The notes: generated by a model from the letters alone, not told the origin. A DNA stretch of 64,000 bases from Saccharina japonica (GCA_008828725.1 MEHQ01003256.1:248001-312000), one strand, 5' to 3'; counted from the stretch's first letter, positions 32,654 through 45,751 are shown. A program made the numbers and translations.

Positions 32654-35600
32654 TAAATGTTTTGGCAACCACTCACACGTCACGGCCTTCCCTTGCGTCC
32701 GCACCTCTACCCCGGGTGTACACGGAACCCCGTTTGAACGTCGCAAGGGCGACCGAAACGACCGCCCGAACGGTAGGAGCCGAGAAAAGGCGAACAGCGG
32801 GAAGGAGAGGGAGGAACTGCCCAGCTCGGATGCCGAAGACAGGGTGATTATCGATGCTTACGTCAGCGAAGGGTTTGGTTCTTCCATGCGAGGGGCTCCG
32901 AATGCCCGCACAAGGATGCCGCCGGCGGAGGAGAACGTCGCTTCTCACACGACAAGGAGGTGGTGCCTTACGGGCTTTATCATCGCAAAAACACCCCGAC
33001 GCAAGGCCGCAGCTAAATCCAACTATGCTCACGGCGCTCGAAATGTTCGGCGCGTACACGGTCGAGGAGGGCGGGGCCGCCGCGGGTGCCTCGTGTGTAT
33101 GGCAGTCCTAAAGGTGCACCCCAGGGGGTTCTCTTCTGGGGAGCAGCAGCCAAAGCGAGCGACGAACGCGGAACCGGGGGAAGGGGAAGAGAGAGTCAGT
33201 GTCCACCGCGCCGCGTGGACCAAGAGAGGACACGTGAGCAGCAGTGGAGGGGGGGGCGTAGACGACGTCGTCATGATCTCCGCACAGCAGTTTAGCAGCC
33301 GCCCGTTAGCTTCCCTAGGCGTCGATACCACAAACGACGCGGCGGCCATGGGGGTGGGGTCTAAACAGGTGTCGGTGCGCGTGTTCGTTTGGCATCACAC
33401 CATAACATGATGCCGCATTCCGGTGGAAGTGTTGGTCTATACAGGGGCACGGGTTGGGAATCACGCATCTGCGGCATTTGTACGCTCCGTCGAACGCAGT
33501 CGAAGAGGGGGGCAGTCGGTGATGAGCCCGTGGGGACAGGGGTGGTTGAGGGCAGCCAATCCCACGAGCAGCGCAGTCCCTATAATGGAAAGTTTAGGGT
33601 CGTGCGAGCTTCCACTCGTGCTTAGCCCGTAGGGCAGGGTGCGCAAGGTAATGATGCGGGTGATGGAGCATCTCCCATACAGCCTAATAGTAGGGACAAC
33701 GTTTCTGAAAAAGCATCGCAGCATTATCAGCTTCGCAGCCGGCGGATTATTCAAACGGAACCAGAGTCGCCGTGGGTGCCCTTTATCTCGTCAACAGGAG
33801 CCCCCTTCTCGAAGGCGGTGGATTTGAAGGCGGTGAGCTGGTATGCATCGGTCCGGTCGAGAAGGGCAGGAACGGAGCCAGTAGCGATCGTGAACAGGGC
33901 AATGCGGGAGCAGTTCTACGCTGTCAAGCCGCCCGTTAAAGAGGGAGAACCGGCGGAAAGAATCGAGCTGCCAACTCAACCCAGCGAGGGCTCGGCGGCC
34001 TGGAAGGACGATAGGACCCTGCAGCGGGAGTTGCGACAATCCCGACATACGGTGGTGCTGGGTTTTGTCAGCGTGCAGGTGGACGTTTGCGCCAAGGGAG
34101 TTCATCCCCAAGATAGGTAGCTAGTGGTAGTGGAACCGAAGGCATCGTGGTAGTGTAACCGAAGGCATCGAACCACATGGAGACGGAAGCAGAGCTGGGA
34201 ACTGCGCGCGGAGCGCAGTGGTGGTACCCCGGAATGCCGTTGCAGTGCAAGGTGGTGAACCGTTCGAAAGTACCCTTGGTCTTGAAGCAGGGCGGGATCG
34301 TAACCCGGATGTACGCCATCAACACGAGTGACAAGGAGCTCATGCGGATACGGCTAGACCCCGTCGTGCCGGCGAAAGGCGCATCGGAGAGGAAACAGTA
34401 GCCAGCACCTGTAGCGTCGGAGAAAGGTGGGGGGGCGGGCGCCGACGTGGTGGGTTCATCGCTGGCCAACATTGCTCAGACGAGTGTTCCCGTGAAATCA
34501 GCCCTTATTCGAGTGCTGGAGAAGTACCGCCATATGTTCCTGGCAAACCCGAAGGTTGTCCTGGCGTGCAACCGCACCAGGCTTCAGCTGCCTCTAACCG
34601 ATAGCGGTTGCACGCCCCACGCGGCCAAACAGCGACGGTATTCGCTGGAGGAAACGGTTCTGCTCCGGAGCGAGGTGGCGAAGCAAAATAAAGTAGGGGC
34701 CATTCGACGGTCGCAGTCAACGTTGGCGGCAAACTGCGTCGGGGTGGCGAAGAAGGATGGCACGGTGAGCATATTTCAGGACTATAGAGGGGTGAGCGCG
34801 TTTCTGAAGTTCAACAGTGGAGAGCTGGGGGATGTCGCAAGCATCTTCGATAACATGAAGGGCGCCACGTGCTTCACGTCCATCGATCTAGCATCGGGTT
34901 ACGCCTAGCTGAACATTGCCAAGGAGGACAAGCACACGACCGTGTTTGGCGACGCCCACGGGAAGCAGTGGGAGTTCCACTGGTGTTGCGCCAGGCTGAC
35001 GACTCACCCTTCAGGCTTTGAGACCTATGTGGGGGAGGCGCTTGGTTCCCTAAAAGGAAATGGTGTTCAGAACTGGCTTGACGACAGCATTATCCATACC
35101 AAGCCCATCGAGGGGCATGTAGGCCTTGTGGAGAAGGTACTGACGCGGCTCCACCAGTTCGGGTTGTCGGTGAACCTGGCCAAGTCGATTTGGTGTGCCC
35201 AGGCGTTCGTCGGCATGGTGATAAGAATACTCGGCGTACAGCCATCATAAGCGAAGACATACACGGAGGCTAAACTCTCTCGCGCTAACAAGATGGAGGA
35301 GGTCCCCTTTGGGCATGGGCAGCTATCTCAGGAAGTTAGTGCGCGGATACAGCTCCCTATTGGCGCCTATTTCGGACCTTCTCAGGGACAAGCGGTCCGC
35401 GTCAAAAAGGGCAAGGAGGTTCCCGGTGCCGTGGGGCGCGGAGCAGAACAAGGATCTGAAGGCGCTGATCGAGCTCTTCACATCGCCATTGATTTTGGCT
35501 TTGCCCGACTGGGAGGCCACTTTTCAGCTACACACGGACGCCAGCGAGCTGGGCACTGGAGCTGTAACGAGAGGTAAGGGAGATGTCGTGGGTCCTCCAG

Positions 35601-38100
35601 CATCACAAGCTGTACTTGTGGGGAAATCAATTCGCCCTGTTCGCCGGCTGCTCCGCGCTCACGAGGCTGTTCGAGAGCCAGGCTCTCTCGGCGAAGCTCC
35701 ACCGGTGGGTGATCAGGTTGATGGAGTACGACATGGACCTCCGGTGGCGACCGGGGGTAACCACCAGCTGCCGGACGCCCTCTCAAGACTGCCGCTGAGC
35801 GATGCACCGGGTACGGACATCGACAACTCATTCCCAGACGGCCCCTCCACCAAGACAACGTACCGGGGCCCCGGGGGACAGGTGCTCGACGGCGTGTTGC
35901 TCAACAAACTTGGGGCGGACGGGGTGGGCAAGCCAACGGGGAATATCGCGGCGATTACGGTGAGCGTAGGTTTTACCCCGGCAGAGCAGTCGATGCAGAC
36001 GCTGAGAGGGCCGCCATAACGTCCGCAACAGAAGAGCATCCAGTGGCGGTGGTGCTCTGTTGCGGGGGGGGGGGCTGGTCTTATGGCGGCGACGGAGCTG
36101 GCTGCAGTCTAGGGGGCAACCGACTACAACTGGAGAGCGCTCGAGTGCGTTAGGGAAAACGAATTGGACGAAGGAGTTGGACTGTTGAGAGCGAAACCAG
36201 GGGGGGAGGATTGCAAACCGCTCCCAAGCGACTTGAGCCCAAACGCAGTGGTGAGAGATTTACCCAGAAAGACTTTTCAACAGGGGCCTGGTGGAGCAGC
36301 AACCTTGGCAAAGAGTATGGTGAAGGCCTTCATTGACTCGACAGCCAGGGCTCTTTCGCTGGAATGCTACCCGAACCTATTTCGCTCGACGGAGTGGGGG
36401 TAGGTAGTGCTGCCTGCATTGAGGCAAGCGGCGTGCACGGTGGAGACAGTCGAAGTCACGACGAGCAGCATGGGGGTTCCGTCGGGTTAGAGGAAGACAT
36501 TCACTATCGGCAAAATGAGTGGGGAGCCCAGAGAAGAAGGTGCGAGGTTAACGGAGTAGAGGCGGGATATCGAAAAACGCGACTCACGGTGCACTTCTCT
36601 GGGGGAATTCTTGGGAAGGAGTGGAACTTATTTCCTCAAGCGAGGCGTGGAAGAGAGGGGGGATCTTTTAGTTTGATGAGCCCATTATTTCCATCACCTG
36701 AACGCACGTCATGGGCGAATACCCCCGCGAAGGAACGTACAGGCCACATCCTTGGACACAGGCAAGATCTATCAAGCAGGCCAGCTGAGCTTCGCAGAGT
36801 ACAGAGGACTGGCCGCCGGACGAGCGGATTACAGTTTCCCCCCAACCATCAGCAGGGGAGCAGCGGCCGCGATACTGACAGACTTTTCATTGTCCTCCGA
36901 AAGAGGCCTGGTCGGGGTTGTGGGCAAAGGGGCTGTTGACAAACAAAGCCAGTGGGAGGCAGCTCCACGGAACCGGATCGCTAGAAGGCCTGCAGGCGCT
37001 CTTCAAGGAGGGCATAGCCCAAGTGTCGCCGGCGGGCACGAGGTCCGAAGCAGGCCTGGCGAGAGGCAGGTCACCAGAGTAGCCAGCGCAGGTGCCAAGG
37101 CCGCTCGCTACACAGCTGCCCCCGTCAGCACTACCATCGCCATCGCCGTTACAGTCCACGGAGAGCGCGCAGCCACAGTCCAAATCGCAACCTCAGTTGA
37201 GGCGGCAAGCACCAAGCGCGGAATACCCGGGACCGCTTCCTTTCATGGTAGACCAGGTAGCGGAAGTGCTGCGTGATACGCCCCGACTGGTGCAACGACA
37301 AAGAGAGGACGCGCGATTGGGCCTCATCGGGGGCAGGTTGCGAGGAGGGGGCGACAGACAGACGTCGGAAGGGACGGCGAACTGCGTTCTCGACGTTAGC
37401 GACTTACATTGGAGCGCGCGTCAGGGGGAGGCACCGAAGTTGGCCATTCCGTGAGCATTGGTGCTGGGGGTGCTGATACTCGTACACAGTACCTACGACC
37501 CCCCGGGCGTGGCGCGAACGTTCTTGCTGGTTAGAGGCAAGTACGGATGGCCGATCGTACCCCAGGACTTCAGAGAGTACGTGCTATCGTGTGGGTGCAA
37601 GAGGAGGAAAAAACACGGAGCCAACGTGTGGACCTCCGGGACATGAAACAGGTCTCCAGCGCAGGGAACAGGTACCCGGTGGTAGTGGTGGATCGGGTCA
37701 GCAGGTTCTTGTTTGCATGCACGCTGCAGTCCAACGACTCCGTGGGTGTGGCGAGTAAACTTCTGGAGCTTCTACTTACGTTCAACGTGCCGCTGTCGAC
37801 CAGGAGCGATGCCGGGGGGGAGGTTTACCGCCAATGTGGTCGCCCACTTGTGCCAGTGGCTGAATTGAGTGGAATCGCGGCGCGTCGGTTAAAAGGTACA
37901 GGATCCTTGCGGATCAGAGGGCTGACACCTCGATGCTGGAGGCTTATTTTCCGCTGCGACGGCTTGAGGCCGTCTCCCGAGGTCAGAGGGGCCACCTGAG
38001 ACTCTGAAGCTGGGGGTGGGTGCCTTGTCGCGGGAGAACGCGCTTCTGTTCGAAGTCGACCCTTGATCTACTCTGTTGAGAGTTTTGGGGCACATCTCTC
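30950..38100 (+). mobile_element. Ty3/gypsy fossil: gag-like region, protease, RT, RNase H, integrase
   Basis: This is a long but broken element. A gag-like region spans about 31280-32300 (VDTFTKITAQVEGAVWAMPQ; later WMIAARRLVIHVRAATTG), followed by an acidic segment ending in a Glu run at about 32620-32655. The protease region is near 33400-33800 (EVLVYTGA, YSLIVGTTFLKK). Reverse transcriptase spans about 34450-35250 (VAKKDGTVSIFQDYRGV, FTSIDLASGYA, NWLDDS). RNase H is at about 35280-35800 (HTDASELGTGA, the end of the connection domain). The integrase zinc-binding and core regions lie at about 37450-37900 (LVRGKYGWP, VLSCGCKRRK). The integrase C-terminus and LTRs were not recognised. I estimate at least a dozen lesions; it is old. 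Confidence 0.88.
30998..31135 (+). repeat. CAG/CAA trinucleotide tract
   Basis: About 45 near-continuous CAG units with occasional CAA and CAC. In one plus-strand frame this is a Gln run leading into PHAVGYAPTWDLYN and the gypsy gag region; on the minus strand it reads as poly-Leu. Confidence 0.9.
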
Positions 38101-39414
38101 TCTTGGCGAATCTGGACGGAGGTCAGCCCCACCTCCGAAGGGCGAGGCCATTTGCGTCGCCGATTGCTCTCGTCAAACCCTCTAGTATGGCACAATAGCC
38201 ACGCCAAATGTCTCGTGCATCCCTCGTCCCTAGGTCGAGCACGAGTTGCGCCTACAAGCAGCAGAATCTGCGTGAGTTTCCCACCCTGATCGGCGAATCG
38301 ATATTGGTGATATTTTGGTACGAGTACTCGTAATTTACGATTTTCTTACAGCAGTACCAGCACCGTACGAGTACGGGCAGATTGACCCCGCGAGTGATGC
38401 AAGCATCGAAATGTGAAACGGCCAACGTTACAATGACCTCGTGGGTTGTGGGGTGCCTGGCAACCCTGGTTTCGTTGGGCTGAGATGCTGGCTCGAGCCC
38501 CATTAACTTTCTGGTGTGCGCATCTGGACAACCGACTTGCTGTGTTTTTTGCAGCTCGGAGAGACACGCCTTGCCGGCAGATCGGAGGGCAGTGTGCCGG
38601 CCACAAGGGCTCAAATGATGCCGGCATTGAGTTGAGGGGAGCTCCATTTGCTTGTGTTGCCAAGCAGGCCTTCTGTTTCGTCATATCGATCGGTGGGGCA
38701 AAATGCCTTTGGTTTAGAAACGTATCTTCACACTGGGCTGTTCGTTGTTTTGGTGATTCTACGGAAAAAAAAAATTACGAATTTCTTCGATTTTTCCGGG
38801 TTTCTCACATGACTATCCCTGTAGATTGCGGAGATACCCGTCGTAGATTTCGACATCGAGGTCTCGTGTGAGTGCGTGCGGCGCCGAGCGAGCGTATCGT
38901 CGGCGCAGGCCGCTATGGCCGACGAGGACACGCGGCCTGGCGAAGAAACCGCACGAGAAAGCCTTCACAGGCGGGAGAGGTCCGCAAATGAAGAAATGTT
39001 TCAAGATCAGTCTCACTGCTATCATAGGTATATCTATAGATATACCGAACAAATACATAGGATATACAAGGTTCCCCTCCGGGACATACATGCCTAGGGG
39101 AGTGGCGCAAGAACGAATTGAAATCCAAACTCGTACATAATTCGATATTGTATCCTACGCAAGCATATTACATCATAGTACGACGTGATTATGAATTATC
39201 TGCATATTACCGTACATGCAGGGTACATGCATACTATTTTTTAGAACTAACTGTATCAGATGACCTGCGCACTTTTGGGGATAAAAAGACTTGGAAATAG
39301 TGTGGAACCCTTACTATTGACTGCATATTTTTAATAGATTTTCCTAACGATTCCGCCAAACATTATATTATGTTCGCCAGTGTGTTTATGTATTATATGT
39401 CTTTGTTGTGTGGA
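38101..39414. other. Gene-poor stretch downstream of the gypsy fossil
   Basis: Nothing here matches a known gene. A 141-codon plus-strand frame (38446-38871) has no ordered features. One possible first exon (38915-39027) is listed separately. From 39030 the sequence turns AT-rich with simple 'ATATAG' words. Confidence 0.4.
38915..39027 (+). CDS. Possible first exon of an unknown gene
   Basis: An ATG in good context (GCCGCTATGG) starts a strongly hydrophilic frame, MADEDTRPGEETARESLHRR, that ends CATAG|GTATAT, a usable donor. No downstream exon was found in the 6 kb that follow, and no family is recognised. It could be chance. Confidence 0.2.
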
Positions 39415-39615
39415 GAGGCACCACAGTTGACTTGGTTCTAGAAGGGGATCAAAATAGACTCGATTTCAGTGTTAGGGTCGAAATCATCATGGTTTTATGT
39501 GGGGGATCAAACATGACTTGGTTTTTGTGTTGGGTTCGAAATTGGCCTGGTTTTGGTGCGGAGGGTCGAAATTGGCTTATTTTTTGTGTCAGGGCCGAAA
39601 ATGACTGTTTATTTT
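39415..39615 (+). repeat. Imperfect tandem repeat, unit about 40 bases
   Basis: Five diverged units contain 'GGGTCGAAATTG', 'ACTTGGTTTTTGTGTT' and similar words. A related 'GGGCTGAAAATGACTTGACC'-type unit occurs on the minus strand at about 40145-40180, next to the SINE head at 40228. Confidence 0.65.
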
Positions 39616-40227
39616 TCACTTTGGTTTGTTTTATGTTTATATTATGTACGTGCGTAACCCAGACACCACAGACAGCACACGAGCAGTGCAGAGCAATAAA
39701 ACAGCATGAAGCGCGTGCGGTAGTTTTGTCCGCCCTGTATTGCTGTGGCGTCCTACTATAATACTGTTGTACTGTACGAGTATGTGTGTGTTTTTTTATC
39801 GGACCCTGTGATCTGTTGTTATAAGGGGTAGTCCGTGGTCACAGGACAGGCTCCAAAAAGCTCTGGAGTGGAAGAATACCCCAGGGAAAAATAATACACT
39901 AAATACAAAGTACAACGCAGTACGTAGTGCTGGGGGTCTCTGCTGTTGCGTAGTACATGCATGCTGCCACAGGTCCAACAACACACTGCTTGCTGGTGGT
40001 GCTGCTGCTAACTGTGCAGCAGATCCACAGTCGATATAGGCTAAGGCGCTGGATACACTTACACACTAAATACTGGATGTATTTCGAGTCTCGTCACCTC
40101 GGGCGTCTTTCGAACAGTGGGTGGGATAACAATGCACGGCGCGCTTTTTCACCCCCCATACCAAGGTCAAGTCATTTTCAGCCCGCAGACAAATAGCAAG
40201 CAAATTTCTATCCCCCACTAAAAAGGA

Positions 40228-40315
40228 AAAACTTATGAACGAGAGTCTCGAACTGACGACTTCAAACAAATAACCGGGCATCGCACTCATTTGACCATAT
40301 TACCAAAGAGTCAAA
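40228..40315 (-). repeat. tRNA-derived SINE head
   Basis: The minus strand has an A-box-like GGTAATATGGTCAAATGAGT and a B-box-like TCAGTTCGAGACTC at tRNA spacing. The sequence downstream on the minus strand (40227 to about 40090) is the probable SINE body, with units resembling the tandem repeat at 39415-39615. Confidence 0.5.
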
Positions 40316-41218
40316 ATACTTTTTATACTGGCGTGCGTGTCCACAGCAGTGAGTGCGTGACGCACCGCACATACACATGCACAGCAGCAGCGCAGCAGAA
40401 GGAGAGAGATAGAGATGACCGATGACGGATCATAGCCTCCGAGAAAGCAACTACTGCTGCTGGATCCACAGCAGCACAGCGCGGACCTGCCACATGCGCG
40501 TGATGTTGCCTGCTGCTGCTTGTGCTGCTGGGCGGGGTTGCAACGTGTTGTTTGTGTTCTCTTTGCATGTTATCTGATGTCTAAAAGTTTGGTGGTGTGC
40601 TTGGGGCAAGAACCCGCAACATCAGAAATATAATAATAGTTGCCGTACACGTAATAAAAACGGCCCTTACATTTCGGTCCAAAGTGACCCTGGATATGTC
40701 ATAAACACACAGCACAACAGCAAAGAATGCAAGACAGGTGGCGGACTACGGACAGCAGCCTTGGATAAAACAACTACCTACAGCAGCAGTACAGCCCAGA
40801 TGGATGTGCCACTCACGCACGATGTTCCCTACTGGTGTTGGCGGCAACGCTGTAACGCCGTGCTCTGTGCATGTTGTCTGTTGTCTACTGGTATCTGGTA
40901 CATGTTTCTGGCCTGTGTGCATGTGAGAGAGCAAAAAACAGACAACATTTAAAAATAGAACATCGTTATTTACTGGCACGTACGTACGAAACACGGCCTC
41001 ATGCAGAAAACCCGGGAAATCGGCTTATCCACTCCCGCGGGAAAAAAAACTTCGAGCGCCCGCCACGCGAGCCACAGAGCTCAGATCGAGCCCAAACCTC
41101 GACCAATGTGTCCGGCCGGGCCTCCCGTGTCGGGGTACTTAGCGTTTTGCCGAAAAGCGCTCGTGCGAAGAGAAAAGTTGCGAAAAGTGCGAAAATTTCA
41201 CAAACATAACTATACATA

Positions 41219-41350
41219 TAGGTTGTTCGTGGTATGGGGGGGGGTATATTTAATTAATTTAGCAAAAGAGGGAAAATATAATAATAAAGGTAGGTTGTTC
41301 GTGGTATGGGGGGGGTACAATTAATTAATTTAGCGAAAGAGGGAAAATAA
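41219..41350 (+). repeat. Tandem duplication, unit about 72 bases
   Basis: 'TAGGTTGTTCGTGGTATGGG' followed by 'TTAATTAATTTAGC' and 'AAAGAGGGAAAATA' occurs at 41219-41283 and again at 41291-41350. It is non-coding. Confidence 0.75.
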
Positions 41351-41604
41351 TATGGAGGTGCTTTTAATTAATTAATTCTGCAAAAGGGGCAGGAAGTATT
41401 TATTAATTGAGTCGTCGACCGACGTCGCCGCTTGCACGGTTACGTACGTCCTGTAATTTTCCGCCAACGTGCTCTTCATTCGTGGTAGAAATCACCCATG
41501 ACTTCGGCTAAATTACTTCCCCCACTCCACCCAACTGACGCTTCGCCCCGTGTGCTTCGGCCGCTTCACGGATTCCGTAGCTGTTTTCGATGGCAACGAT
41601 GCCG

Positions 41605-41945
41605 GTCCCCTTTTTTTCTGATCCCATTTATTATCTTCGCACTTCCGTCTTTCTCCCTCCCTAGTCGTAACTCAGATCCGGGGTCACAAAGTAGGCTCCT
41701 CTCCCTCCTCCCCCACTACGGTTCTTGCCTTGGTTTTTATCGCGCAGAGGGTTCAGCATTCCCAACGCTCGTCGACTTTCATCGAATTTTGCCAACTCAC
41801 GCTCTCGCGTTTTCGGCTAGTCAAGATTTTGTTTTTTGCGAGAAAAGGTCCCTACGAGCATGCACTCGGGGGGGCTCGAACTCACGATCTCGACTTCCAC
41901 AGGCTTCGTGGTTACCTGCTAGCCTACCGGGGCGACCGGCTACCC
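41605..41945 (-). mobile_element. SINE family B, copy 2 (most complete, tRNA-like head)
   Basis: On the minus strand the element starts near 41945 with a tRNA-like head: GGTAGGCTAGCAGGTAACCA resembles an A box and GTGAGTTCGAGCCCC a B box. The shared SINE body follows ('GGCAAGAACCGTAGTGGGGG', 'CCTACTTTGTGACCCCGGAT', 'GAGTTACGACTAGGGAGG') and it ends near 41610 in GATAATAAATGGG and an A-run. This supports RNA polymerase III transcription and reverse transcription by a partner LINE. Other copies: 29085-29275 and 56507-56835, all on the minus strand. Confidence 0.75.
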
Positions 41946-43404
41946 TGCAAGACGTTGAAGGCGATGGCGCCTTGACGTACCATTCGCTTTAGGTGTAGGC
42001 AGTCGGTGGTGGGCGAGCTTTGGCTGGGAGGTGTGGATGAAGGCGTCAGGCTTGTTGTGGTGGAGGAAGCCAAAACAGAGTGACAGATGGGAGGGGGGGG
42101 GTGGGTGGTGCCTTCCACAATCGTCCAGCAAGTAAACATCCATACATGGCCAATCACTGCTAGGGGCAGATATTATCCTCAATCGGGCCAATCACAAGAA
42201 GCGAGCAATACCGCTAGATCCCGATCGACCGCAAACAACAGTTGGGAATGTGTCACCGTGTCTTCTCTTGCGTACATGTCACCTTTGTGAATCGTATGCT
42301 TGCTCTGCCTCTCCCATAGTCGTAGTGGTGATCTCCATTGTTTTCGCTGACTGACGCATTGTTGTAATAAGTACGTAGTGGTCTCCAGTCATCAGCCGCA
42401 CAATAAAATGACACCAAATCCAGGTCGCAGCAAAATACGGCAAATAAATGCGAGGCCCAAATAACTCAACGAATTACCTGCTGTAGTAGTCGTCATTAGC
42501 ACATCACATTACACTGGGGAACAGCCACTAGGCAACAAAAACACCAACCAGGCTGAACTCACAACGCATGACAGCATGTATGAATATGTCGACACATCGA
42601 TTGTTGCCGAAATAGCGGGTAGGATGTTTTCTTGCCTCTTCCCTAGAACACCGTTCGTTCGCTCTTCTTCTTGTTGTCGACAACAGGAAACTAATTGCAC
42701 TAGCCATGTCCCCTTCGCAGTTAAATATGTATGGGCATGGTCTATCACAGGTGAGCAATCATGCCAGGCCTCTCGGAACGCCAAATAATGCACCGAAAAA
42801 TGCCCGACAAAGACTCTGCGTAAGACATCATGAATAACAATGCCGTCTCACAATTGAACCATATTACTGCTGTCGACCTCGACCCAGCGAGAGCACATCA
42901 TAACATGACATCCATGACGCAACACAACACAAGGTATGAGTTCATCAATATAACCCACAATAGTACATAATTGTTGACAAGTACTCTACCAGGTACGTAG
43001 TTATCTCGCAACGCTAATACCTGCTATTATTATCGTGTTCATCCTGTTTATCTAGACACCCGCGTGCTACTAATAATAGCACGTACTGGAGCGCTAGGCT
43101 GTTTTGTCCATTGTGTATACTAGTCTGAGTTCTCCAGGTAAGTGCCTATTTGTAGTACTTGCGGAGGCACGCGTCGCGATGCCAGTAGTGTGACTCCCTA
43201 TCATGTACATAATTTCGGTGTATTCTTACCTCCAGAATATTATTTTTTGGCATTCACGCAACTCTGCCGCCAGGGCAAGCAGTATTATAGCATACTGGAC
43301 CAAACTTTCCGCGACCCCTTCAGATCAACACAATATTTTCCTGCGGGAACAAATCATTGTATTTTCTGCGACACCCGGCCCCCGTTTCGTACATTATCTT
43401 AAGC
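41946..43404. other. Intergenic stretch without recognised genes
   Basis: Short unrelated open frames only. A G-run lies at about 42091-42105. I see no repeats or conserved coding. Confidence 0.45.
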
Positions 43405-43563
43405 CTACGATACAACGCCATTCTTTTAATTAATTAATACTATTTCAAGTCATTAATTAGTTTTCACCTTCGAAGGACACGATATATCGTGTGCCTCGAA
43501 GGCGAAAACTCATTAATGTCTTGGATTAGTATGGATTATTCAATTTTTGGCGTTGTATCGTAG
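43405..43563. mobile_element. 159-base foldback MITE / hairpin
   Basis: The outer ends CTACGATACAACGCCA are exact inverted copies, and the arms stay complementary, with scattered mismatches, down to the centre CACGATATATCGTG at about 43484. Almost the entire length pairs with itself. It is non-coding. A transcript would form a long hairpin of the kind processed into small RNAs. Confidence 0.8.
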
Positions 43564-45079
43564 ACTTGGGAATATGTGTCAAACGAGGGCAGGGGTTCGC
43601 GGGAATTCACATCTAGGTTCCGGAGGAAAATGTTTACGTACTTATGTTCGCACTGTGTTGTTCCAGGAGCATTACTTCTTGCTGTACATGTAGACTGTAG
43701 CGCATGCTATATCCGCGTTCCAAACGGAGCTGTTGACAGCAAGCAGTGTTGCTGTTGTGAAATTAATCGTGACAGGTTATATGATTCCTGGTATGGTATA
43801 CAAAAGTAGAGGCATTTGAATGAGCGAACCAATCGGCTGTGATGTGTCGTAATTGGCAGGCTATAGGTAGGTGGTATACGCATTGCGATTTCGCGATACG
43901 CTGCTGTGGAATAGCATTGACTGACCAGGCTATTTGTTGTATGCAAGCACTTCTCGCGCCATTGATTGTATTGATTGTTCGCTGTACGTCGTAACATAGC
44001 GGAGGGTTTTGCCTGGGGCGACACCTACTGAGCAGTGGGCTCTTTGAGTGTTTTCGTCTGGAAGAGTGCTAGCTAATGACACATTCAGGTTTTTGTCAAC
44101 ACTGTATGATGATGGGCCAGATTGCTATTGTTGGTACGTGGGAAGGTTTCACCTCGTGTACCACGTGATACGACCGTCCGCCATTACTGTGTACGTTTTG
44201 GTCTGGTGCTACTCGTGACAGATGCTGATTTTGTGCTTATCTGATCAACTGTATGGATATGTGTGGTCCGCCTTTGGCTCAGAGCTGCTGCAACAGCTAG
44301 CAGCTGCATCGGTGGATGAATCCACGGCTGTGTGGAATGTATATGTATTGGATTTGGTGTGTGAATTCGGTCATATGGTCCGCCTTTCTCTCAGAGCTGG
44401 TGCAGCAGCGGTATCGGCGGATAAACGTACGGCTCGGCAAGCGCGCCCACTGGATGCAGCAGTGCAACAACAACTGCCTTCCTGTCGTTCGACAAAAAAA
44501 ACACCACTCTTGAGAAGCAGCCAGGGGCCCCTCTCCCCCCCCCTGGCCATGTTACAGTAGTAGATATACACTGGCAGTACGTATATGCTGGATCACGACC
44601 CAGCGCTATGTAATTGAGATGGGCGCGACACTTCGCTTCACACGGCTAAAGTTATACGTGTCGCTTGCCCGTTGTACCGTAGTACTGGTATCGATGAACT
44701 CCTAGCCGCCACTCCAACTGCGCCCAACCAAGGTGGGCCGCGGAAGAGGCGCACTCAAAACGGGTTAACCGGCGGGCTGTCCTCGTAAACATCCTCCAAT
44801 CGATATCTGTGGGCAGACGCAACAACGCACGACGTTCATCAGGGCATTGTTAATGTTATGTGACGAATCTCTCTCCACGACGACAGACGCCTGATAGACG
44901 CTCCGGAGCCTACGTACTGAATACAGAAGTCAAGCCAGCCGAGTCGTCAGTACGTTGTTGTCGCGTTGGGTTCTCGTTGCCGTTGCAGGCACAAACTAAG
45001 ACATATAAGCAAATTCTCGACGAGATAAACAACGAGTAAATTTCCGTTTTCACTATTCGACTTCAAACATGAACTATAC
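43564..45079. other. Intergenic stretch without recognised genes
   Basis: A 112-codon plus-strand frame (44222-44560) overlaps an imperfect tandem duplication ('GGTCCGCCTTT.CTCAGAGCTG' twice, about 110 bases apart) and has no conserved feature. This is probably 3' flank of the sulfotransferase gene. Confidence 0.45.
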
Positions 45080-45196
45080 TCACAAAGCATTTGCCTTGCT
45101 CGAGTCGTTGGCATTTAGGTAATCGCTGACGACGTCCTGTAACTGATTGAACTCCTCCAAATCTGCCTCTATGACGTTGGACATAGGTTGCAGTCG
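45080..45196 (-). CDS. Sulfotransferase-like gene, probable last exon
   Basis: After CCCCCTCGCAG it reads RLQPMSNVIEADLEEFNQLQ and DVVSDYLNANDSSKANAL then TGA, 38 residues, phase 0 with the previous exon. An acidic amphipathic helix is a common C-terminal tail in the family. A consensus GTGAGT overlaps the stop codon (after GCTTT), so splicing to a further exon cannot be excluded. Confidence 0.6.
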   Translation of the reverse strand, partial: RLQPMSNVIEADLEEFNQLQDVVSDYLNANDSSKANAL

Positions 45197-45558
45197 CTGC
45201 GAGGGGGGCCGACGAGTGGACGCGAACGTTGTGAAGCAAGTGCCGGTAAGTCTGAGCCAAGCGATGCGACAAACAAATAAAAGGTACCTGGTGCCTGGTT
45301 TAGAATATCAGGCCCCGTTTAGCAGCTATACATTCAAGACACAGGAATTTCAGGGTGCTCAACGACCCCCGAGTCACCATTGCTACCTGTCGGTCGTACG
45401 ATGACGAAATTGAACTCCGTTAGTCTCGACTGCACGATGAGAGGGGCAAACAGCAAAAGCACGAAGGTCGCTGCCGGATTTACCCTTCCCGAACCAAGTG
45501 CGAAGGTTCAACAGTGCTGTCGCGTGGGATCAAAAGGCACGCTCCCCCGTCTTTGTAC

Positions 45559-45715
45559 CTTCGCATACTCCTCTTGGGCTGCAGTGTACAACAGCTGGTC
45601 CAGCATCGTGAGTTCGTCGATTTTTTTCTGCACCTGTGCCGACAGCGGGGAGCACCCGGCGTCATGGTCGAAATGGGCCACGATCAAGCTTCCGCAGAGT
45701 GAATCGCTAACGGGA
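45559..45715 (-). CDS. Sulfotransferase-like gene, penultimate exon
   Basis: It reads SLIVAHFDHDAGCSPLSAQV then KKIDELTMLDQLLYTAAQEE and ends YAK|GTACAA, phase 0. The 'LDxxLYxxxxxxF' helix near the C-terminus of Gal3STs corresponds to LDQLLYTAAQEEYAK. The exact start is uncertain: CAACAG (45715) and CGTTAG (45709-45707 region) are both possible acceptors in the same phase. Confidence 0.65.
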
Positions 45716-45751
45716 CTGTTGCGTTTATGCGCGTCGAAAGGTAGCCTTCAC

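Noticed and set aside
38446-38871. 141-codon plus-strand frame
   Set aside because: Cys/Trp-rich without order, no homologous motif, and unremarkable codon pattern.
39415-41350. CRISPR array or other phage-defence locus
   Set aside because: Repeats are imperfect, not separated by unique spacers of constant size, and the genome is eukaryotic.
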